The notes under the pieces were generated by a model that ran no database searches, had not been told where the DNA came from, and worked only from the letters and a program-made list of their open reading frames with translations. Positions 6,117 to 11,717 of a stretch of DNA of 11,717 bases are shown in pieces. The position numbers were made by a program, and so were the translations under genes. This stretch comes from Clostridiales bacterium (GTDB lineage Bacteria > Bacillota > Clostridia > Christensenellales > Christensenellaceae): contig QAKS01000086.1 of assembly GCA_003343685.1 (NCBI GenBank), positions 1-11,717 of the forward strand, in the 5' to 3' direction. Each line of letters begins with the position of its first letter. The stretch's first letter is position 1.

Positions 6117-8555
6117 CTATAGCGCGTCCAGCCCCCATATGAGCCTGTTGTAATCCTCTATCGTCCTGTCCGAAGAGAAAATACCCGATTTCGCCGTATT
6201 GATCGCCGCCATCCTCAGCCATTTATCCTTATCAGCATATGCCTTCAGCATCTCCTTATATACCTCAATATATGACTGTAAATCATACAGCAGATAATAC
6301 TTGTCGGCCCGCTCATAATCTCCGAATACGAGAGAATGGTAGAGATCTGAGAACCGATGCTCCGGCGCGGACGCAATTGTCCCGTCGATCAGCATATTCA
6401 GCACATCCCTTATGGTGGAGTTCTTGGAATAAAGCTGTCCCGCATCGTATGTGTTGAAGCGCTCCATGTTCCTGATCTCGTCTACAGTGGCACCGAATAT
6501 GAACATGTTCTCCGCGCCGACCTGCTCAAAGATTTCCACATTCGCGCCGTCCATTGTCCCGATCGTCACCGCACCGTTCATCATAAACTTCATGTTGCCC
6601 GTGCCGGACGCCTCCATCCCTGCCGTGGAAAGCTGCTCGGAAAGGTCTGTTGCCGGCATGAGGACTTCCGCCGCCGAGACGCTGTAGTTCTCTATGAACA
6701 CCACCTGAATCATCCCGTTTACATCCGAATCGTTGTTGACCAGATCGGCAACCGAATTGATCAAATAAATGATATTTTTCGCCCGCATATACCCCGGGGA
6801 TGCCTTCGCCGCAAAGAGGAACACAATCGGCTGTGTCAGGTTGTTTTTGTTTTCCTTCAGACATTTATAAAGATAGAGGATGTGCAGCACCTTTAAAAGC
6901 TGGCGCTTATATTCGTGAAGCCTTTTCGCCTGCACGTCAAACAGTGCATCCGGATTTACGGCAATGCCCTGGCGCTTCATGATATAGTCTGCAAGCCGCT
7001 CCTTATTTTTTCTCTTTACGGCAGCAAACTCATTTAAAAATTCCTGATCGTCCACAAATTCCAGCAGCTTGTCAAACTCCCTGTAATTTTTTGCAAACCC
7101 ATCTCCGATTCTGCTCCTGATGAGCGCGGACAGCCCCTGATTTGCCTTCATAAGCCACCTGCGGTGGGTAATGCCGTTGGTAACGGCAATGAATTTTGAC
7201 GGATCGATCAAATAATTGTCGCGGAACAGCGTCGACTTTAAAATATCCCCATGCAGCTGTGACACGCCGTTTACCTGCTTGCATACGGCGACGCACAGAT
7301 TCGCCATGCGAATTTCGTTGTATGCTACGATGGACATGGCGCTGATGCGCTCAAAATCTCCCGGAAACGCCCTCCACAGCCTCTGGCAATATTTCTCGTT
7401 AATTGTCTCAATAATGGCATAGATGCGCGGCAGCAAAACGCGGAACAGGTCTTTCGGCCAGCACTCCAGTGCCTCTGTCAGAATCGTATGATTCGTATAA
7501 TTGAAGATTCTGCCCGCAATATGCTCCGCTTCCTCCCAGCTCATGCCCTCCTGATCCATCAGAATTCGCATCAGCTCAGGAATTGCCAGTGTGGGATGGG
7601 TGTCATTGATCTGCACAACGACGTAATCGGGCAGCGTATGCAGATCTCCGTACAGCTGCTTATGGCGGTTTACCATAAACTGCATCGTAGCTGACGTAAA
7701 GAAATAAAACTGCTTTAAGCGGAGCTGCTTGCCCGCTTCATGGTTGTCCTCCGGATACAGAACCTTGGAAATCACCTCCGCCAGTTCTTTTTCCTCCATC
7801 GCGCGGATGTAGTCTCCCCTGTTGAAACACTGCATGTCAAGATTTTTCTTTGCCTTTGCGCTCCAGAGCTTCAGTGTAGCGGGTGCCTTCGTATTGTAAC
7901 CCATGATGGGCATATCGAACGGCTCGGCGATCACAGTGCTGTAGTTATAATGCTCTATTTTGAGGCCTTCCTCCGTCCACACCTCATGTATCTCGCCTCC
8001 GAAATGCACCTCCACCTGCTGGTCCGGATTTTCGACTTCCCATACCTGCCCGGTCGAAATCCAGTCGTCCTCCATCTCCACCTGCTCTCCGTCCAGGATT
8101 CTCTGCTTGAACAAGCCGTGTTCATATCGTATTCCGCAGCCCACAGCCGGAAGGTCGAGCGTGGAAAGGGAGTCTAAAAAACATGCCGCCAGCCGTCCCA
8201 GACCCCCGTTCCCCAGAGCCGCATCGTTCTCCTCCTCTTCAATATCGTAGATGTCAATGCCAACCGACTCAAGCGCATCCCTGTATTTATCAAATGCGCC
8301 GAGATTGATCATGTTGTTGACCATCCCGCGTCCGATTAAGAATTCTGCCGACATATAGTACAGAACCTTTTTTCCGGACCGGCTAATCTCATTTTTCGCC
8401 GTCGTCCACCGATCCATCATCTCATCCCGTACACAGTAGGCGCACGCCATATACACCTGCTCCTTTGTGGCGGATTCCACTGTTTTGCCAAAACGGTGCT
8501 TGAGCTTTTTCTTAATCTCTTCCAGCACATCAAACGTGCTCGCATTCTCATTCAT
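6117..8555 (-). CDS. glgP: Glycogen/maltodextrin phosphorylase (GT35)
   Basis: This 812-residue cytosolic enzyme uses phosphate to release glucose-1-phosphate from the non-reducing ends of glycogen or maltodextrin. The family signatures are clear: LGNGGLGRLAACFLDSL (114-130), GIRYEHGLF (141-149), QINDTHP (315-321), AVTNGITHRRWL (457-468), AKRLHEYKRQ (543-552) and the pyridoxal-phosphate signature EASGTGNMKFMMNG (648-661), with the cofactor lysine K656. Length matches bacterial phosphorylases and there is no break. I start it at the ATG at 8555, preceded by AAAGGAG with a 10-nt gap. A longer open frame begins only at a TTG (8576) that overlaps the ribosome site. It follows glgA by 46 bp and precedes the GH13 gene by 28 bp, so degradation is coupled to synthesis in one operon. 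Allosteric control cannot be judged from sequence. Confidence 0.97.
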   Translation of the reverse strand: MNENASTFDVLEEIKKKLKHRFGKTVESATKEQVYMACAYCVRDEMMDRWTTAKNEISRSGKKVLYYMSAEFLIGRGMVNNMINLGAFDKYRDALESVGIDIYDIEEEENDAALGNGGLGRLAACFLDSLSTLDLPAVGCGIRYEHGLFKQRILDGEQVEMEDDWISTGQVWEVENPDQQVEVHFGGEIHEVWTEEGLKIEHYNYSTVIAEPFDMPIMGYNTKAPATLKLWSAKAKKNLDMQCFNRGDYIRAMEEKELAEVISKVLYPEDNHEAGKQLRLKQFYFFTSATMQFMVNRHKQLYGDLHTLPDYVVVQINDTHPTLAIPELMRILMDQEGMSWEEAEHIAGRIFNYTNHTILTEALECWPKDLFRVLLPRIYAIIETINEKYCQRLWRAFPGDFERISAMSIVAYNEIRMANLCVAVCKQVNGVSQLHGDILKSTLFRDNYLIDPSKFIAVTNGITHRRWLMKANQGLSALIRSRIGDGFAKNYREFDKLLEFVDDQEFLNEFAAVKRKNKERLADYIMKRQGIAVNPDALFDVQAKRLHEYKRQLLKVLHILYLYKCLKENKNNLTQPIVFLFAAKASPGYMRAKNIIYLINSVADLVNNDSDVNGMIQVVFIENYSVSAAEVLMPATDLSEQLSTAGMEASGTGNMKFMMNGAVTIGTMDGANVEIFEQVGAENMFIFGATVDEIRNMERFNTYDAGQLYSKNSTIRDVLNMLIDGTIASAPEHRFSDLYHSLVFGDYERADKYYLLYDLQSYIEVYKEMLKAYADKDKWLRMAAINTAKSGIFSSDRTIEDYNRLIWGLDAL

Positions 8556-8565
8556 TCCAGAAATA

Positions 8566-8572
8566 CTCCTTT
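8566..8572 (-). promoter_or_regulatory. Ribosome binding site fixing the glgP start
   Basis: AAAGGAG on the minus strand lies 10 nt before the ATG at 8555. The alternative TTG at 8576 lies upstream of this site and would translate through it, so the shorter 812-residue product is preferred. Confidence 0.75.
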
Positions 8573-8601
8573 GCAAGTCTCTTTATTTCATCAGCCGTAC
8601 T

Positions 8602-10032
8602 TCACATCATCATATCATATAATCTGATATACTCCTTTGCGCACGATTCCATGCTGTTGTCCTCGGCCATAGCATTTTCAACCAGGCGGTTCCACTTTGC
8701 CTTTTGCCCATACACTCCGATGGCCATGCGTATGACATTCAGCATATCATGGGCATTATAGTTTGAAAAGGTAAAGCCGTTGCCCTCGCCCGTGTATTCG
8801 TTATAGGGTAATACCGTGTCAAACAGACCTCCCGTCTCTCTCACAATCGGCAGCGTGCCGTAGCGGAGTGCGATCATCTGGGAAATTCCGCACGGCTCAA
8901 ACCGCGAAGGCATCAGAAACATATCGCTCCCCGCATAAATTCTCCTCGCCAACGCTTCGTCATAGCCGATCCGCACCGCCGCCTTGCCGCAGTAATTATA
9001 AGCCGCCTCCTGGAAAAAGCTCTCATATTCATTGTCACCGCTCCCTAACAGCACAAACCCAACGTCGTCAAACAGAATATCCCCCAGGACGCACTTCACC
9101 AAATCCAGTCCCTTTTGAGATGTCAGGCGGGACACCATGGCAATGACAGGCATATCGGCGCTGATTCCCAAGCTAAGCTCCTCAATAAGCGCCTCCTTGT
9201 TTTTCTTCTTTCCCGCCATATCGCGTTCGGAGTAATGATAGGGAATGTTTCCGTCCGTCGCGGGATTCAGCTCGTCTGCATCTATCCCGTTCAAAATTCC
9301 GGACAAATCTCTCTGCCGCGCATACAGCATGCCATCCATGCCCTCCGAAAAATACGGATTTTTAATCTCCTCCGCATAGGTCGGGCTGACCGTGTTGATT
9401 TTGTCCGCAAACACTAAGCCGCCCTTTAAAAAGTTGGCGTCGCCATACGCTTCAATATTCATGATGGAATCGCCGTCGCCCATGTCAAACACGTCCTTTG
9501 CAAAAGCTAGGTTAAACCTGCCCTGATAACAAAGGTTGTGTATGGTCAGAACGGATTTCACCGCTCCCTGCGGCGTATTTCTGTATCTCGTCTTCAGCAG
9601 CATAGCGATCATCGCCGTCTGCCAATCATTTAAATGGATCACCTCCGGCATGAAACCAATCACCGGAAGGCAGTCCACTATCGCTCTGGAGAAAAAGGCA
9701 TACTGCTCGCCTTCCGCCTCTCCGCCTTTATAGATAGGACCTCCAAAGTAATACTCGTTATCCACGAAGTAGTAAATCACTCCGTTTTTTTCCATGGTTT
9801 CAACACCCACATACTGTGTGCGCCATCCCATGTGGATAAAGAAGTTGCAGATATGCTTCATTTCGTGCCTGTATTGCTCCTTGATCTGCCTGTGGAGCGG
9901 CATAATAACGCGCGCGTCCACGCCCAGCTTGTTGAGAGCCGGCGGCAGCGCTCCCACCACGTCGGCCAAACCGCCTGTCTTGGCAAACGGCATCGCTTCA
10001 GACGCCGCCAAAAGGACTTTCTTCACCTTCAT
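8602..10032 (-). CDS. glgA: Glycogen synthase, ADP-glucose type (GT5)
   Basis: This 476-residue cytosolic enzyme transfers glucose from ADP-glucose to the non-reducing end of an alpha-1,4-glucan. The N-terminal Rossmann domain opens with KKVLLAASEAMPFAKTGGLADV, holding the ADP-glucose-binding KTGGL (18-22). HLNDW (133-137) and TIHN (163-166) follow. The C-terminal domain has SRLTSQKG (301-308; R302 and K307 are the expected nucleotide contacts) and the GT-B signature SRFEPCGISQM (376-386) with catalytic-site E379, then ETGGL (399-403). Length is typical for bacterial GlgA. The ATG directly follows the TAA of glgD with no spacer; AAGGAG lies 11 nt upstream, inside the end of glgD, so the two are likely translationally coupled. 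This bacterial GT5 type uses ADP-glucose, in keeping with the glgC/glgD genes upstream. Confidence 0.97.
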   Translation of the reverse strand: MKVKKVLLAASEAMPFAKTGGLADVVGALPPALNKLGVDARVIMPLHRQIKEQYRHEMKHICNFFIHMGWRTQYVGVETMEKNGVIYYFVDNEYYFGGPIYKGGEAEGEQYAFFSRAIVDCLPVIGFMPEVIHLNDWQTAMIAMLLKTRYRNTPQGAVKSVLTIHNLCYQGRFNLAFAKDVFDMGDGDSIMNIEAYGDANFLKGGLVFADKINTVSPTYAEEIKNPYFSEGMDGMLYARQRDLSGILNGIDADELNPATDGNIPYHYSERDMAGKKKNKEALIEELSLGISADMPVIAMVSRLTSQKGLDLVKCVLGDILFDDVGFVLLGSGDNEYESFFQEAAYNYCGKAAVRIGYDEALARRIYAGSDMFLMPSRFEPCGISQMIALRYGTLPIVRETGGLFDTVLPYNEYTGEGNGFTFSNYNAHDMLNVIRMAIGVYGQKAKWNRLVENAMAEDNSMESCAKEYIRLYDMMM

Positions 10033-11160
10033 TTATACCACCGCTCCTTTTTTGATGATTACAGGGTAATTTTCATTACCGATCAGCCTTCTGCCGGACC
10101 TCACATGCACCTGTTTATCGAGAATCCCGTTTTCGATCCAGCAGTTTTGATAAATCTCGCTGTCCTGCATGATCACGCTGTCCTTGACCGTAGAACCCTT
10201 GCCGATATAGACAGAACGGAACAGCACACAGTTTTCCACATTTCCTTCAATGACGCACCCGTTTGCGACAATGCTGTTTTTCACGTTTGCGGAATTGTCA
10301 TACTTTGCCGGGACAGCGTCCTTGATCTTTGTATAAATGGGATGTCCTGTATGGAACAGTTCCCTTTGTACGTCAATATTGATCATATCCATATTGAGTT
10401 TAAAATATGACGCTACCGAAGTCAGCCGGCCCACATAGCCCTCATGCTTATAGCCGTATATTTTCAGCCTGTTCACATTGGGCATCAGCACATCCGAAAC
10501 AAAACTGTATTTGCCGCGGGAAAGCGCATCCGCCACGAGATATTCCAGAAGATCCTTTCTCAAAAGATATGCGTCCATTCCGACACATGACGAGTTGGGC
10601 ATCATGGAGTTAAACTCCATATCCGTCACCAGACCGTCCTCGTTAAAATACAGCCGCAGGTCTTTAAATCTGTCCGCATCGGACGGGATTCCCCTCTCCT
10701 CGTTATACAATATGGTTACGTCGGCATTTTTTTCGATATGAAAATCAATCAGGTCGTTGTAGGTCATGTTGTATATGGTATAAGAACCTGTCAGCAGACA
10801 GTACTGCTGCTTCGCCCTATGAATATAGCTCATGGAATTTTTCACAGCGTCGCAAAGCCCCCGGAAGCTGCCCCTGCTCTCCGCCGTGTCAAAGGGAGGC
10901 AGGATAAACAATCCGTCATTTTTCCTGTTCAGGTCCCATTCCTTTCCCGAGCCCAGATGATCCATCAGCGAGTGATAGTTCTTCTCCGCCACCACGCCTA
11001 CGTTTCTGATGCCGGAGTTCACCATGTTGGACAGCTGGAAATCTATCGCCCTGTATCTGCCGCCGATGGGAAGCGCCCCGATCGCCCTTTTCGATACAAG
11101 TTCGATGAGCTTCATGTTTTGTTCACCTGCATAAATCAGGCCAAATGCGTCATTCAACAT
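10033..11160 (-). CDS. glgD: GlgD, non-catalytic-type subunit of glucose-1-phosphate adenylyltransferase
   Basis: This 375-residue homologue of GlgC has lost key catalytic residues. The nucleotide-binding loop GGGxGTRLxPLT is replaced by AGEQNMKLIELVSKR (11-25). The segment usually GDHIYxMDY reads GSYTIYNMTY (125-134), so both Asp residues are gone. The sugar-phosphate-binding F-x-E-K-P motif reads MEFNSMMP (181-188), without the Lys. The fold is kept: GRYRAIDFQLSN (34-45) and a C-terminal left-handed beta-helix of hexapeptide repeats at about 285-355. In Geobacillus and other Bacillota GlgD associates with GlgC and raises its activity, and that is the likely role here. The ATG has GGGAGG eight bases upstream. 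It begins 16 bp after glgC and abuts glgA. Confidence 0.95.
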   Translation of the reverse strand: MLNDAFGLIYAGEQNMKLIELVSKRAIGALPIGGRYRAIDFQLSNMVNSGIRNVGVVAEKNYHSLMDHLGSGKEWDLNRKNDGLFILPPFDTAESRGSFRGLCDAVKNSMSYIHRAKQQYCLLTGSYTIYNMTYNDLIDFHIEKNADVTILYNEERGIPSDADRFKDLRLYFNEDGLVTDMEFNSMMPNSSCVGMDAYLLRKDLLEYLVADALSRGKYSFVSDVLMPNVNRLKIYGYKHEGYVGRLTSVASYFKLNMDMINIDVQRELFHTGHPIYTKIKDAVPAKYDNSANVKNSIVANGCVIEGNVENCVLFRSVYIGKGSTVKDSVIMQDSEIYQNCWIENGILDKQVHVRSGRRLIGNENYPVIIKKGAVV

Positions 11161-11176
11161 TTCAGTTTCCTCCCGG

Positions 11177-11717
11177 TCATATTGTCGCCAAGGGTTCTAT
11201 CATTTCCCCTGCCGCTATCGTTTTATCATCTCCTACGTTCACGCCGGAGCCGATCACCGCGATTGCCTCTTCCCCGCCGATCATACAGTTCTTTCCAACC
11301 CGCACATCCTCGTCGAGAATACTCTTGATCACACTGCTGCCGCTTCCGATCACCGTATCCGCCATGATAATGCTGTCTTTTACGCAGGCGCCCGCCTCGA
11401 CAACCGCTCCCGAGAAGAGAAGACTGTTTTCCACCGTTCCGTAAATATAGCACCCTTCCGAAACCATGCTGTTCTTGATTTCCGCGTCCTTGCTCGCATA
11501 GTGCGGCGGCTGAATGGGGTTTCTGCTATAGATTTTCCACCCATTATCGTATAGATCCAGATCGGGAGAGTTCTGGAGCAGCTCCATATTCGCCTCCCAG
11601 AGGCTGTCAATCGTCCCTACGTCCTTCCAATAGCCGGAGAAGGGATATGCGTAGAGTTTCTCTCCGCCCGCCAGCATAGCCGGTATGATATCCTTTCCAA
11701 AATCATTTGAGGAATCC
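11177..11717 (-). CDS. glgC: Glucose-1-phosphate adenylyltransferase, C-terminal part (5' end outside the window)
   Basis: GlgC makes ADP-glucose from ATP and glucose-1-phosphate, the committed step of bacterial glycogen synthesis. The frame is open to the window edge; 179 complete codons and a TGA stop (11179-11177) are visible, a little under half of a usual GlgC of about 380-420 residues. The first visible residues include [11 protein letters not shown], the [10 protein letters not shown] motif of the family, followed by [18 protein letters not shown]. The rest is the left-handed beta-helix with hexapeptide repeats (for example [41 protein letters not shown]). The catalytic N-terminal half is not in the window, so its residues cannot be checked. 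It is the first visible gene of the glycogen operon. Confidence 0.95.
   Translation of the reverse strand, partial: DSSNDFGKDIIPAMLAGGEKLYAYPFSGYWKDVGTIDSLWEANMELLQNSPDLDLYDNGWKIYSRNPIQPPHYASKDAEIKNSMVSEGCYIYGTVENSLLFSGAVVEAGACVKDSIIMADTVIGSGSSVIKSILDEDVRVGKNCMIGGEEAIAVIGSGVNVGDDKTIAAGEMIEPLATI

Noticed and set aside
6357..6896. A 179-codon plus-strand frame opposite glgP, and other plus-strand frames through 6200-11300
   Set aside because: All lie antisense to clear glycogen genes and show His/Arg/Cys-rich composition typical of shadow frames.

Overview
The window looks like chromosomal DNA from a Clostridia-type Bacillota, most likely a member of the Lachnospiraceae. This is inferred from strong AGAGG/GGAGG ribosome sites, moderate GC, a glycogen cluster with the Bacillota-type GlgC/GlgD pair, and a DUF3006 gene paired with a ComEC-like metallo-hydrolase. 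Assignment to genus is not possible from the sequence alone.

Layout, left to right. (1) At the left edge (1-98, minus) lie the first 32 codons of a gene whose start resembles an FtsA/actin-like ATPase, with its own promoter. (2) At 180-2440 (minus) an XRE-cupin regulator is followed 29 bp later by a medium-chain-type acyl-CoA synthetase. (3) A 169-bp divergent intergenic region (2441-2609) carries promoters in both directions and an imperfect inverted repeat. (4) At 2610-4057 (plus) a membrane-anchored or secreted ComEC-like metallo-beta-lactamase-fold protein, with a Cys/His metal-site tail, is followed 11 bp later by a small DUF3006 protein. A strong hairpin lies in the last codons of the DUF3006 gene. 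(5) From 4088 to the right edge (minus) there is a compact glycogen operon, transcribed glgC (3' part only) - glgD - glgA - glgP - GH13 amylase/debranching-type enzyme. Gaps there are 0 to about 46 bp, so the genes are probably one transcription unit whose promoter lies outside the window.

The glycogen genes form a closed cytosolic cycle. GlgC/GlgD make ADP-glucose, GlgA polymerises it, GlgP releases glucose-1-phosphate, and the GH13 enzyme trims or debranches the limit dextrin. No branching enzyme (glgB) is seen here. The regulator/synthetase pair suggests ligand-controlled activation of a carboxylic acid. The ComEC-like/DUF3006 pair is recurrent in Bacillota but its physiological role is not settled.

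Most of the window is ordinary metabolism. The least explained parts are the ComEC-like/DUF3006 pair, the symmetric divergent promoter region, and the hairpin at the convergent gene ends. I see no mobile element, CRISPR array, rRNA, tRNA or convincing new defence system.
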